Assembly: GCA_021783175.1 (NCBI GenBank)
Contig: JAJXUF010000030.1
Location: forward strand, 1 to 31,269
DNA: 31,269 nucleotides
From: Pseudomonadota bacterium
Lineage (GTDB): Bacteria; Pseudomonadota; Gammaproteobacteria; Acidiferrobacterales; UBA6901
Reading direction: 5' to 3'
Of the stretch, positions 16,446 to 25,508 are shown piece after piece (positions within the stretch are counted from its first letter, which is position 1; every line of letters begins with the position of its first letter). The position numbers and the translations under genes are program-made. The notes under the pieces were generated by a model. It saw only the letters and a program-made list of their open reading frames with translations. It had not been told where the DNA came from and searched no databases.

Positions 16446-18283
16446 GCGGTCCTCATTTCGTGGCTTTCGGGTGCGGAATCATGCCACTGCGGAAGATCAA
16501 AGTAAAAGCAGGTGGCCACACTCGGGACTGTACTGAACCCGATGGTTCCGCCGTGCGCCGCGACAATCGCACGCGCAATACTCAGTCCGATTCCAACTCC
16601 CCCGTGTGAGGTTGTATCGAAAAACTCGGTTTGCGCGAAGGTCTGAAATATGTGCTCGCGCAGCTCCTGTTGAATTCCGGGCCCGTGATCCGTTACGGAT
16701 ACTCGGAAATTCGAATCGTTTTCTTCCACCTTGATCTCGACGCTTCCCGGGCGCGGCGAGAACTTGACTGCGTTGGAAATAAGATGGTCGACGACGTGCG
16801 TCAGGCGGGCACCGTCGGCATAGACGGGCGCCTCTTCAATAATGCTTTCCAATGTCAGCGTCACTCCGGAGGCTGCGGCGAGACTGCGGTTATCTTCCAC
16901 CGCGCGCGCTACGAGAACTGACAGATTAAGCTGTTGCAATTCGAGATTTGCTGTTCCCGACTGAAATTCGTCCATATCCAGAATATTGCTGATCAGACGC
17001 GCCAGGCGTGACGTATTATTGCGCGCTATGGCGAGCAGCGACTTGCCATTCGGCGATATTTCATCGCCCACGCCTTCTTCGAGCAGACTGAGAGAGCCGA
17101 TTAGCGCGGTCAGTGGCGTGCGAAGTTCATGGCTCATGGCGGAAATGAACTGGTTCTTTACGTGCTCAACCCTGCGCCGCTCGGTAATGTCGCGGACTAT
17201 GCCAATCAGTATTCGGCGCCGGTTCAGCATCATCTCACTGATGCCTAGTTCCATGGGAAAAACGGACCGATCCTTGCGCTGTCCGGAGATTTCCAGCCCA
17301 AAGCCCAGCACCTTGCCTTTGCGCGTAGCCAGGTAATTCTCGATGTAGCCGTCATACTCGTCTCGTTCCGCCTCCGGCAACAAGACGCTGAAATGCTGTC
17401 CTGGCAGGTCGGCTGCGTCATATCCGAATATGCGCTGCGCTGCGGGATTCATCGACTCCAGCACGCCACGCTCATCCATCGTGATGATGCCATCGAGCAC
17501 GCTGTCTACGACCGCGCGCATGCGCGCTTCACTCTCGCGCAATCCCTCCTCAATGCGTACGCGTTCGTTGATTTCACGGGTAAGTTCGCGATTAAGTTCC
17601 TCAGTCGCAGACTTTTCGCGCGCCAGGACGGCAACGAGATCGCTGTTTTCGAAGCGCAATCTGAGTGAGTTACTGGTTGTCACGGACATACGCTGCGCTG
17701 TGGCCAGCATGAGAACAATGAACAGGAACGACATCATGCCCATGGCAAATGGCATGCTTTGACCGACGAAGAGCAGACGTACCGTGAGAGGCAGCAGGGC
17801 TGGCAGAACAAAATACAAAGCCATACGGACCAGCGCAGAGTAACTGACCACAGCTCCTGCGGTCATTCCGGCAAGAACAAAAACGACGAAAACCTGATGA
17901 GCGAGTTCGCGCGGGAACAGGAAAACGCCGGCCGCACCCCAGGCAAGACCCGAAACCGCGGTACTGAGCGAGAACCAAGTCTCCCAGCGCAGCGAATTTG
18001 CCGCTGCGTTGGCTTCGGCAAAATATCGGCGCTGCAGCACATACCGAAAGAGCGTAATTCCGGCTACTGCAGCAAACCACATCCACAGAACGGAGTGAGC
18101 GATGACATTCCGTTGAACGAAAATCAGAAGCAGCGCATTGAAAAGACTTGCCAGCAGGCCACCGGAAAGATTGGCGTAAAGCAGCCTCACCTGTTCCGCA
18201 CGGATCAGGGAACGACGCGCGTCTTTCGACGCCATCGTTGCGGGCAATTCGCTGGTCGTGCCTGGCGGGGGATCTGCTGTCAC
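16442..18283 (-). CDS. Membrane PAS-domain sensor histidine kinase (orphan)
   Basis: This 613-residue protein has about six transmembrane helices between residues 40 and 200, a coiled-coil linker (about 210-252) and one PAS domain (about 255-370). A HisKA domain follows with phospho-acceptor His385 in SHELRTPL. The HATPase has N504 in HLISNAVKFSP, DHGPGI at 532-537 and GVGIGLS at 562-568. The PAS domain resembles FixL, but the position of the FixL heme-ligand His has Lys (ATRKGKVLG), so heme binding is unlikely. No receiver domain or response regulator is adjacent. The start is GTG 18283, preceded by GAGGTGGGG; an ATG at 18235 is an alternative. It is first in an operon with ppnP and the oxygenase. 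Confidence 0.92.
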   Translation of the reverse strand: MTADPPPGTTSELPATMASKDARRSLIRAEQVRLLYANLSGGLLASLFNALLLIFVQRNVIAHSVLWMWFAAVAGITLFRYVLQRRYFAEANAAANSLRWETWFSLSTAVSGLAWGAAGVFLFPRELAHQVFVVFVLAGMTAGAVVSYSALVRMALYFVLPALLPLTVRLLFVGQSMPFAMGMMSFLFIVLMLATAQRMSVTTSNSLRLRFENSDLVAVLAREKSATEELNRELTREINERVRIEEGLRESEARMRAVVDSVLDGIITMDERGVLESMNPAAQRIFGYDAADLPGQHFSVLLPEAERDEYDGYIENYLATRKGKVLGFGLEISGQRKDRSVFPMELGISEMMLNRRRILIGIVRDITERRRVEHVKNQFISAMSHELRTPLTALIGSLSLLEEGVGDEISPNGKSLLAIARNNTSRLARLISNILDMDEFQSGTANLELQQLNLSVLVARAVEDNRSLAAASGVTLTLESIIEEAPVYADGARLTHVVDHLISNAVKFSPRPGSVEIKVEENDSNFRVSVTDHGPGIQQELREHIFQTFAQTEFFDTTSHGGVGIGLSIARAIVAAHGGTIGFSTVPSVATCFYFDLPQWHDSAPESHEMRTA

Positions 18284-18448
18284 CGCGATACCCCCACCTC
18301 AGCCACGATCATCTTGCGCGCGCGGCCGCATGCTGAATTGAACACCAAACTAAAGCACCCCTTGTCCCTGCCTGCAGTTGCAATCGGCCTACCGTCCTGT
18401 GACCGATCACTTTCTTATTATTTCCGGGTCATAACGATAATGTTACAT

Positions 18449-18454
18449 ATTATA
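18449..18454 (-). promoter_or_regulatory. Possible -10 element for the histidine kinase operon
   Basis: A perfect TATAAT lies on the minus strand about 165 bases before the kinase GTG, in an AT-rich island. No acceptable -35 hexamer lies 16-18 bases upstream, so an activator would be needed if this is the promoter. Confidence 0.3.
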
Positions 18455-18630
18455 GATTGCTTTCAGCGAGTTGCTTCACTTTTTCTTAGCTCGCCGCTGA
18501 GTTTTGCTGCGCTTTCCGCAGACTTTTATGGGATTAGGGGGTGAGAAGATTGAATGCCAGACCCGAGCGAGACCTGGAAGGTCCGCAACCAGGGAGGGCT
18601 CAATGTCCTACACAGGCAATTTGCAAGGCG

Positions 18631-18660
18631 CAAGACCAAGAAACGCCGGACTAACCGGCG
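18631..18660 (-). terminator. Rho-independent terminator of the aldo/keto reductase gene
   Basis: On the minus strand CGCCGG-TTAGT-CCGGCG (18660-18644) forms a six-pair GC-only hairpin. It is followed by TTTCTTGGTCTTG. It starts 18 bases after the reductase stop. The T-rich tract is interrupted but adequate. Confidence 0.6.
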
Positions 18661-18677
18661 CTGGTCCGGTTTCACAG

Positions 18678-19517
18678 TCAAAGCCGGATCAGTTCGCGCA
18701 CTATCTTTTCCCGTGACGTGGCATCCGGCAACGGCAGGCGCCCGGCATGCAGGTTTTCCCGCAAATGCGCGGCCTTGGCGGTGGCAGGAATGACGCAGGT
18801 CACGGCGGGGTGGGATAGGACAAATTTAATCAGGACCTGCGCCCAGCTGACGCATCCCAGCTCGGCGGCCCAGCCTGGCAGCGCAGTACCGCGCAGTCTG
18901 GAAATCAGCCCGCCCTCCTCGAACGGCCGGTTCACTAGCACCGCCACACCGCGCTCCTGCGCCAGCGGCAGCAGGCTGCGTTCCGCGGAGCGCGAAACAA
19001 TCGAGTAATTCAATTGAACGAAATCGATGTCTCCAGTCCTGATTGCGCGCTCAAGTTCCGGATAGGCACTTTCGGCGTAGTGTGTAACGCCCAAATAGCG
19101 CACGCGCCCCTCCTCCTTCCATTCCCGCAAAATCTGCATGTGAATTTCCCAGTCCAGCAGATTGTGCACTTGCATAAGATCGACACGATTAACGCGCAGG
19201 CGCTTAAAAGACGTTTCCATTTGACGGATGCCGGCTTCGCGTCCCCGAGTCCAAACCTTGGTGGCAATAAAGAGTCTTTCGGCTGACGCCAGTTCCCGGG
19301 AAAGGTCGCCGACCACGGTCTCGGCAGCTCCGTACATTGGCGATGTATCTACGACCGAGGCGCCGCTTTCCGCCAACAGCTTCAGAACTGTTGCGGGTCC
19401 CGCTCTCTCGGCACTGCCTGCGCCAACATCAAACGTACGCCAGGTTCCAAGACCGACGACCGGCAGCAGTTCGCCCGTTTTGGGTATCGGTCGCATCATC
19501 AATGCGTTGGCGTTCAC
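18678..19517 (-). CDS. Aldo/keto reductase
   Basis: This 279-residue NADPH-dependent oxidoreductase reduces aldehydes or ketones in the cytoplasm. The catalytic tetrad is D57, Y62, K87 and H118 (VVDTSPMYG, ATKVW, MQVHNL). VRYLGVTHYAES and the late FVLSHPAVTCVIPATAKAAHLREN are the cofactor-binding part of the TIM barrel. The longest frame starts with GTG 19517. ATG 19499 or 19496 would remove six or seven residues before the conserved core and are equally credible. It is monocistronic: it has its own terminator and a 247-base gap upstream. The substrate is not predictable. Confidence 0.9.
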   Translation of the reverse strand: MNANALMMRPIPKTGELLPVVGLGTWRTFDVGAGSAERAGPATVLKLLAESGASVVDTSPMYGAAETVVGDLSRELASAERLFIATKVWTRGREAGIRQMETSFKRLRVNRVDLMQVHNLLDWEIHMQILREWKEEGRVRYLGVTHYAESAYPELERAIRTGDIDFVQLNYSIVSRSAERSLLPLAQERGVAVLVNRPFEEGGLISRLRGTALPGWAAELGCVSWAQVLIKFVLSHPAVTCVIPATAKAAHLRENLHAGRLPLPDATSREKIVRELIRL

Positions 19518-19764
19518 TCAGGATGGACTTCTTTCCAATTCAAACCTGCGGTAGTTACCCGACGGGACGGCGGGCTGCGGAACGGAACAATACGCGGCGC
19601 CTGAATTTTTCAAGCACGAACCAGGCACTTGCCCTTCGACATCTGTTCTCTTTGGCATTATTTACCTGCCACACGCTAACCGGCGCGCCGGCTTTCGCCG
19701 GGCTAGGCCGAGCGCGCATTGCCTCAGACAAGATCTACGCCCACGCTCCACGCCCGGACTTGCC

Positions 19765-20901
19765 TCAAAGCGTTCTTTTGAAAAGCATAATCGCGCTGGT
19801 CAACAGTACGGCAAGAAACACAACAAGGAAACCAACATCGCCCGCGACAGTCCGCAATCCGACGCTTCTAAACAGAACGGCCTTCAGTGCATCTACGGCG
19901 TAGGCTTCTGGATTGATCTTGGCAAATAGCTGGAGCCATCCGGGCAAACTGGCCGTTGGATAAATCGCGCCACTGGGAAAGAAAAGGATGACATTCATGA
20001 ATCCGCTCAGCACGCCGACGATGCGCGGGTGATTGGCCCGGGCAAGCAGCGTGAACATGAGACTCTGCAAACACAGTATCGTAAGCACGATAACCAGCGC
20101 CAGCGACACGTACGGGCCGATGCCTTTCGGCAGCGGCATGCCTGTGATAACTACGCCAACGACCAGCACCGCGATCGACACAACGGTTGTAATGGCAAGA
20201 CCGCTCAGTATGAGGCCGGCAACGATATCCGCCTTGGTGAGCGGCGTCATGAGATAGCTCTCTTCGATTCCCTGGAAGCGGTCCATGACAATGTTGAAAA
20301 CACCGGTCGTGAGCGTGCCAAGAAATATCGCCATGACGACAATGCCCGGAACGAGCGATTGGTAGTAGTCGATATTTCTGTACAGATTCTCATTGCGCAG
20401 ATATATGCCTGTAACAGGCTCGCGGATCGGTACATAGCGCGCGTTGATGGCGTTGAGAGCGCCGCTTACAACGCCTTTGATGGTCGTCGAGGAAATCTCG
20501 TCGGTATTGTCCAGAAAGAGGCCGACTTCCGGCTTCCTGTTAAGCTCCATGCGCCTGCTAAAATCCCGAGGCACAATGAGGGCGGCTTTGTACCGGCCAC
20601 TGCGCACCTGCGCCACGGCAAGATTCTCATCGGCACCATAAGTCAGGGCCAGTGTTTTTGGCCCCGCTTCCACGGCGCGCAGGTTGTCCAGCAGATACCT
20701 GGAATAGATTCCAGAATCGTGATTGATCACAAGGACCGGCAGGTCCTGCAGCTTCCCCTGAAACGAGTTTCCCATGATTGTCAGATAGATTATCGGCATG
20801 AGAAAGCTCATGCCGATTACTATCGGGTTGCGGACGAACTTCTTCAGATCGCGATCAATAATCGCCGACAGACGAAGCATCGTTTCAGGCAGAATCCTCA
20901 T
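19765..20901 (-). CDS. ABC-2 type transporter permease
   Basis: This 378-residue inner-membrane protein has the ABC-2 layout of YhhJ/YbhR-type exporters. One N-terminal helix (IVIGMSFLMPIIYLTIMG) is followed by a large extracytoplasmic domain to about residue 185. Five further helices follow from about 188 to the end (for example IVVMAIFLGTLTTGVFNIVMD and VVSIAVLVVGVVITG). The conserved ESYLMTPLTKADIVAGL and FFPSGAIYPTASLPGWLQ segments are present. It overlaps the ATPase gene by four bases. Only one permease gene is present, so the pore would be a homodimer. Confidence 0.92.
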   Translation of the reverse strand: MRILPETMLRLSAIIDRDLKKFVRNPIVIGMSFLMPIIYLTIMGNSFQGKLQDLPVLVINHDSGIYSRYLLDNLRAVEAGPKTLALTYGADENLAVAQVRSGRYKAALIVPRDFSRRMELNRKPEVGLFLDNTDEISSTTIKGVVSGALNAINARYVPIREPVTGIYLRNENLYRNIDYYQSLVPGIVVMAIFLGTLTTGVFNIVMDRFQGIEESYLMTPLTKADIVAGLILSGLAITTVVSIAVLVVGVVITGMPLPKGIGPYVSLALVIVLTILCLQSLMFTLLARANHPRIVGVLSGFMNVILFFPSGAIYPTASLPGWLQLFAKINPEAYAVDALKAVLFRSVGLRTVAGDVGFLVVFLAVLLTSAIMLFKRTL

Positions 20902-21908
20902 CTTTTCGTTCCCCGGGGCGGTAAACCCGCGCCAAAGCGGCTGATTTTTTTGGCGTCCTCATCGCGAATAGACCGGCCGGTAAAATGAATGAAGACGTCC
21001 TCGAGCGACTGCTCGTGGACGTTCGCCGAACGCAAGGTCCCGCCCTTTGCCCGGATCTCATCCATGACCGCCGGCAGGTTCATCGCCCGATTGTTGACGT
21101 AGATATGAATTTCGCTTTGCTCCGCATGCACGCGATGCACGAAGGACAATGCCTGGATGGCCGCGACTACGGCTTGCGATGGCTGGTCGACTGTCACGGA
21201 AATCATGTCGTTACCCGGCAACATGCGTTTGAGCTGCTCTGGACTTTCCATGACCAGTATCTTCCCGGCGTCAATGATGGCAATCCTGCTGCACAGGGCG
21301 TCAGCCTCCTCCATGTAATGGGTCGTGAGCAAGATGGTCGTCGTGCTCTCCTGTCTGATCTGTTTCAGAAGGTCCCACATGGCGCGACGCGATTGCGGAT
21401 CCAGTCCACTGGACGGTTCGTCGAGAAAGAGTATCTTCGGCTTGTGCAGAAGCCCCCGCGCCACTTCAAGCCGGCGTCTCATGCCACCGGAGTAGGCGGC
21501 GACCAGCTCCTGGGCGCGCGACGTCAGCCCAACCATCTCCAGCAGATACTTGATGCGCTCCTTTCTTTCGCGCGCGCCGAGACCGTAAAAGCGTCCGTAT
21601 ACATCCATGTTTTCGTAGCCGGTCAGATCGAGATCGCTCGTCATGGCCTGGGGAATGACGCCGATCTGACGCCGGACATCGGCTGCGTCACCCATGACAT
21701 CGAATCCGGCAACGCGCGCGGAACCGCTGGTTGGAACAATCAGCGTGGTTAGCATGCGCACGAGTGTCGTTTTGCCTGCGCCGTTTGGACCAAGATATCC
21801 GAAAATCTCACCCTCCTGCACACCGAAGCTGACGTCATTCACCGCCGTGAACTCGCCAAATTTCTTGGTCAGATTTGTCACCTCTATGGCATTGGGCAGA
21901 GTATTCAC
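20898..21908 (-). CDS. ABC transporter ATP-binding protein (DrrA/YbhF-like)
   Basis: This 336-residue ATPase would power the neighbouring permease. The Walker A GPNGAGKT is at 40-47, signature YSGGM at 139-143, Walker B ILFLDEP at 159-165 with catalytic E164, and the H-loop His is at 197 in TTHYMEEAD. The roughly 120-residue C-terminal extension is typical of the DrrA-like drug/polymer exporter subfamily. It overlaps both neighbours by four bases, so the three genes are translated as a unit. Confidence 0.95.
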   Translation of the reverse strand: MNTLPNAIEVTNLTKKFGEFTAVNDVSFGVQEGEIFGYLGPNGAGKTTLVRMLTTLIVPTSGSARVAGFDVMGDAADVRRQIGVIPQAMTSDLDLTGYENMDVYGRFYGLGARERKERIKYLLEMVGLTSRAQELVAAYSGGMRRRLEVARGLLHKPKILFLDEPSSGLDPQSRRAMWDLLKQIRQESTTTILLTTHYMEEADALCSRIAIIDAGKILVMESPEQLKRMLPGNDMISVTVDQPSQAVVAAIQALSFVHRVHAEQSEIHIYVNNRAMNLPAVMDEIRAKGGTLRSANVHEQSLEDVFIHFTGRSIRDEDAKKISRFGAGLPPRGTKR

Positions 21909-22957
21909 GAGGAAGGATTTCTGGCAATTTCCACGTTGACGGTCATTCCGGGTTTGAGCAAGCGCTCCGGATCCTGAAACGCTACTTTGACGCGGAACGT
22001 CTTCACGTCTTGCCGCCCGCGCGTCATATCGGTTTGCGTTGCAAACTCGGCGTACTGTCCGATCTCAGTGACTTTGCCGCTGATCGCTTTACCGGGTGCC
22101 CCTGCCGTCGCTATCGTGGCGGAACTGCCAATATGGATCTTGTCGATCAGCCTTTCGTCGAGGTCGATGCGCGCGTAAAGACTCGAAAAATCGATCACCG
22201 TCAATACGGTCACGCCCGGATTGACAGTCTCGCCCACTTCCAACGCCTTGAAGACGACGGTGCCGGATATCGGACTGGCAATCTCCGTGTAGGCAAGTCT
22301 TGCCTTGCTCACAGCCAGGTTCGCCTGCGCCTGCTTGAAACTTGCCTGCGCCAAGTTGAGCTGGTCACGCGCGGTTTTCAGCTGAGCCATTGCTGCTTGC
22401 TGCTTGGAATCGGCATCGTTGAGTTGGGCAACAGCCGAATCAAAATCAGCGACTGCGGCGGCAGACGCGGTTGAGCTTGTATCAAGAGCATCCTGCGAAA
22501 TGAATCCTTTCTCGAAAAGAGCTTTCGATCGCTCGAACTTCTTGCTGGCGTCGTCCATCTCAGCCTGCGCCTTGGCGCGGTTGGCTTTGGCCACGCGAAT
22601 TTCGGCCGTCGCACTCGCACTGTTGGCCTGCGCGTAAACTATCGATGATTGCGCAACATGCACAGCTGCTTGCGACTGGTCGACGCCGGCCTGCGCCGCT
22701 TCGACGGCGGCCTTGAGGTCGCTATTTTCGAGTTGGATCGCGATCTGACCCTTGTTAATTGGTTCTCCTTCCCTGCAGCAGATTTGCGCGATTGTGCCGG
22801 CAACCTGCGGAGCCAGATTGACTTCGGTTCCCTCGATGGTGCCTGCGCTATGGATCGTCGGCGCCTCGCTCTTGCCGGCAATGAAAATGTAGTAAAGGAG
22901 CGCAGCCCCCAGCAGGGCAATCACGGCAAGCGCAACGAGTTTTACGGTCCTAGTCAT
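21905..22957 (-). CDS. HlyD/EmrA-family membrane fusion protein of the ABC exporter
   Basis: This 350-residue periplasmic adaptor has an N-terminal membrane anchor (VKLVALAVIALLGAALLYYIF) and a first half-lipoyl motif (LAPQVAGTIAQI). A long Ala/Gln-rich alpha-hairpin coiled coil runs at about 80-225, followed by a second half-lipoyl motif (IASPISGTVVF) and a beta-barrel ending LKPGMTVNVEI. It resembles the YbhG adaptor of E. coli YbhGFSR. A Cys pair (ICCREGE) lies just after the first lipoyl strand. It is the first gene of the operon. The 594 bases upstream hold a perfect FNR-type palindrome about 400 bases from this ATG. Confidence 0.93.
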   Translation of the reverse strand: MTRTVKLVALAVIALLGAALLYYIFIAGKSEAPTIHSAGTIEGTEVNLAPQVAGTIAQICCREGEPINKGQIAIQLENSDLKAAVEAAQAGVDQSQAAVHVAQSSIVYAQANSASATAEIRVAKANRAKAQAEMDDASKKFERSKALFEKGFISQDALDTSSTASAAAVADFDSAVAQLNDADSKQQAAMAQLKTARDQLNLAQASFKQAQANLAVSKARLAYTEIASPISGTVVFKALEVGETVNPGVTVLTVIDFSSLYARIDLDERLIDKIHIGSSATIATAGAPGKAISGKVTEIGQYAEFATQTDMTRGRQDVKTFRVKVAFQDPERLLKPGMTVNVEIARNPSS

Positions 22958-23551
22958 GGGTCATGGCCTTTCGAATGCGCCACGCATGGCGCACGTGCGC
23001 AGCGTGGCGGAATACACCCGGCGCGAATTTCGTGGGTACCCGTTTCTGGACATATCCTCGGCGCCGGATTTGGCGGTATCGACCAACAGATGTCTGCGGC
23101 ACCGCGGAACGGCGCTGCGCGACCACCACGAAAACAGACCACCTGTAACGATCAGGCGCAAACAGGAAAAGCGGCTGATGACGGCACGTCGAGACACCCT
23201 GGTTTTTCCGGGGCCGCACGATGAGGAATAGCGCTGCATTGTCATGTTCTTGTCACGCACCCAACCCGCGCGGCAGACGACGCTACTCGTCGCATTTTAC
23301 CTGGAGCATAGCGGCAGTGCGTTCCAGCGTAAACTCCCTGTGCGCCCGCACATTGATGCAGATCAACGCCCAAGTTCGATCCTGCGGCGAAAATGCTTGT
23401 TACTTTCCAGAGTCACAACTAAAGAGAATGCTGGCGGCATGCCGCGCATTCGAGGTGGCGATGACTCTGCATTGCGCTCCGCCTAAGACTGCCCGCGTCC
23501 TAAGCAGATGCAATTCCGGCGTGCCGCGCAAAAGCAGGTCGCAGCGGCGTA
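22958..23551. other. 594-base gene-poor region upstream of the exporter operon
   Basis: No convincing gene lies here. Two minus-strand frames end at the adaptor start (22950-23219 and 22961-23260), but they are Arg/Ser/Cys-rich and overlap each other in different frames. The region includes the FNR-type palindrome at 23353-23366. On the minus strand TACGCT (23326-23331) lies about 31 bases from its centre. On the plus strand GAAAAT (23389-23394) lies about 32 bases away. Confidence 0.55.
23353..23366. promoter_or_regulatory. Perfect FNR/Anr-type operator (TTGAT-N4-ATCAA)
   Basis: TTGATGCAGATCAA matches every specified base of the FNR/Anr/Crp-family oxygen-regulator consensus. A -10-like hexamer stands at class-II activation distance on each side: TACGCT towards the exporter operon, and GAAAAT on the plus strand. 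The minus-strand direction is the only one leading to a coding operon, the adaptor/ATPase/permease genes. A chance match in 31 kb is possible but unlikely for a full palindrome in a non-coding gap. Confidence 0.6.
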
Positions 23552-24022
23552 TTATTTGGTCGCGGCAGCCTGCGTTTCGTTGCTCGGTTTGCGCACGAGC
23601 AGGACCGGGACGGACGACAGTCGAACAACGCCTTCTGCCACACTACCAAGCAGGAGGTGTTCCAGACCCCTACGACCATGGGTGCCGATCACGATCAGGT
23701 GCGCCGACCACCGCTTGGCTTCTTCCACGATAATGTTTGCCGCAGACTGACCGACCGTTTCCGGCATGGTCGTGTCGGCCTCGATACCTGCCCCAGCTGC
23801 CACCGCGACCGCCCGCTGCAGCACCGCCTGCCCTGCATTGCGCATGGCCTCAAACACGGTATCAAGGATCGGCCCCCCGGCGCCCCAGTAGGCCACGCCT
23901 TCGTCCAGAATGTGCACGAGACGCAGCTTGGAGCCCTCACATTTCGCTAGCCTTGCCGCTTCCAGTACCGCAAATTGCGCCACATCGCTGTCATCGACGG
24001 CTACAAGAATGCGATTGTACAT
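23552..24022 (-). CDS. Universal stress protein (UspA family)
   Basis: This 156-residue cytoplasmic protein begins MYNRILVAVDDSD and ends with the ATP-binding signature IGTHGRRGLEHLLLGSVAEGVVR, the G-2x-G-9x-G-S pattern of nucleotide-binding USPs. A polar 12-residue tail follows. GAGGAGGGG lies just before the ATG. Family members help survival under starvation, anoxia or energy stress; the role here is inferred from family only. The gap to argG (24023-24290) contains a 10-bp palindrome TGATTAATCA at 24100-24109, about 80 bases before the start, which could be an operator. Confidence 0.92.
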   Translation of the reverse strand: MYNRILVAVDDSDVAQFAVLEAARLAKCEGSKLRLVHILDEGVAYWGAGGPILDTVFEAMRNAGQAVLQRAVAVAAGAGIEADTTMPETVGQSAANIIVEEAKRWSAHLIVIGTHGRRGLEHLLLGSVAEGVVRLSSVPVLLVRKPSNETQAAATK

Positions 24023-24290
24023 TCTGCCCCTCCTCGAACTTGCCTTGATCGGTCTTCAGGACCCGCCCCTTGGATGACCGGATAACCTGGTACAGCTTTT
24101 GATTAATCACATCGTCGGCCTCACCCAGATCGCACCCGCCCGTCCAGTCGGCGCGGCCATACTCAAACCAGCGTACTGCATATCGGGCGTGGGTAAAAGA
24201 CGGTCATGTATGCTTGGCAAAGCGCAAGACTGCGATTCGCGGGTGGGCCATTACCCGGCGCGCTGTGGCCAGCGCGCAGCGGGGATTCCG

Positions 24291-25508
24291 CTATTTGCCC
24301 TTGCGGCGCCTTGCGGCGATGCGCATGCGCAGGGCATTGAGTTTGATGAAACCTTCGGCATCCTTCTGGTTGTACGCGCCCTTATCTTCTTCGAAGGTTG
24401 CAATACGCGGATCGAACAGACTGTCTGTGTCGGACTTGCGACCGACCACGACGACATTGCCCTTATAAAGCTTGAGTCGTACCACGCCGTTTACACTCTT
24501 CTGCGATGCGTCGATCATCTCCTGCAGCATGAGACGTTCCGGACTCCACCAGTAGCCGTTGTAGATCAGGCTTGCGTAACGCGGCATCAATTCGTCTTTG
24601 AGATGCGCCACTTCCCGGTCAAGGGTGATGGATTCGATCGCACGATGGGCCTTGAGCATGATCGTTCCGCCGGGCGTTTCATAGGCACCGCGCGACTTCA
24701 TGCCTACGTAGCGGTTTTCAACGATGTCGGCGCGGCCAATCCCGTTCGCACCACCGATGCGGTTGAGTTCGGCGAGAAGCTTGGCCGGACTCAGCGCTCT
24801 TCGATTGAGGGCAACGATGTCCCCCCTCTTGTACGCAAGTTCGATGTAGGTCGCCTTGTTCGGTGCCTTTTCTGGGGCGACAGTCCAACGCCACATGGAT
24901 TCTTCCGGTTCGCTCCAGGGATCTTCCAGAATGCCGCCTTCATAGGAAATGTGCAGCAAGTTTGCATCCATCGAATAGGGTGACTTCTTGCCGCGCTTCA
25001 TTTCCACAGGGATACCGTGCTTTTCGGCATAAGCCAGCAGCGTGTCACGGGAGGTGAGATCCCAATCCCGCCAGGGCGCGATTATCTTAATGTCCGGCTT
25101 GAGAGCGTACGCGCCAAGCTCGAACCGCACCTGGTCATTTCCCTTTCCAGTAGCGCCGTGGGCGACGGCATCGGCGCCGGTTTGCTTGGCAATATCCACC
25201 AAGCGTTTGGCAATCAGCGGTCGCGCGATGGAAGTGCCGAGCAGATATTCACCCTCATAAAGGGCATTTGCCCGAAACATGGGAAATACAAAATCGCGCA
25301 CGAACTCTTCCTTGAGATCGTCGACATAGATCTGCTTCACTCCCATTTTCTTGGCTTTGGCGCGCGCGGGAGAAAGTTCCTCTCCCTGGCCGATGTCTGC
25401 CGTGAACGTCACTACCTCGCAGTCGTAGGTCTCCTGCAACCACTTTAGAATGACAGAGGTATCAAGCCCGCCGGAGTACGCCAGTACGACTTTCTTTATC
25501 TTCTTCAT
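24291..25508 (-). CDS. argG: Argininosuccinate synthase
   Basis: ArgG joins citrulline and aspartate with ATP, the penultimate step of arginine synthesis. The 405-residue length is standard. AYSGGLDTS at 10-18 is the PP-loop. [17 protein letters not shown] (about 85-101), [14 protein letters not shown] (117-130) and [17 protein letters not shown] bind citrulline, aspartate and AMP. The C-terminus is basic (RRRKGK). It lies 72 bases after the E2-E3 gene on the same strand. An inverted repeat there (25537-25551) has no T tract, so read-through from the pyruvate dehydrogenase operon is possible. Confidence 0.98.
   Translation of the reverse strand: MKKIKKVVLAYSGGLDTSVILKWLQETYDCEVVTFTADIGQGEELSPARAKAKKMGVKQIYVDDLKEEFVRDFVFPMFRANALYEGEYLLGTSIARPLIAKRLVDIAKQTGADAVAHGATGKGNDQVRFELGAYALKPDIKIIAPWRDWDLTSRDTLLAYAEKHGIPVEMKRGKKSPYSMDANLLHISYEGGILEDPWSEPEESMWRWTVAPEKAPNKATYIELAYKRGDIVALNRRALSPAKLLAELNRIGGANGIGRADIVENRYVGMKSRGAYETPGGTIMLKAHRAIESITLDREVAHLKDELMPRYASLIYNGYWWSPERLMLQEMIDASQKSVNGVVRLKLYKGNVVVVGRKSDTDSLFDPRIATFEEDKGAYNQKDAEGFIKLNALRMRIAARRRKGK

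Larger units (their letters stand above)
18284..18677. other. Intergenic region between kinase and aldo/keto reductase genes
   Basis: This 394-base stretch has no supported protein gene. Its AT-rich centre (about 18415-18490) contains TATAAT on the minus strand, and its right end holds the terminator of the aldo/keto reductase gene. A short plus-strand frame at 18603-18716 has a GGGAGGG ahead of it but overlaps the reductase gene's 3' end and has no recognisable content. Confidence 0.6.

Noticed and set aside
18603..18716. A 37-codon plus-strand frame with GGGAGGG upstream
   Set aside because: It covers the terminator and the 3' end of the aldo/keto reductase gene on the other strand; no recognisable content.
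22950..23260. Minus-strand frames just upstream of the membrane fusion protein gene, ending within a few bases of its start
   Set aside because: They overlap each other in different frames, are Arg/Ser/Cys-rich with no domain, and have no convincing ribosome sites. Position alone is not enough.
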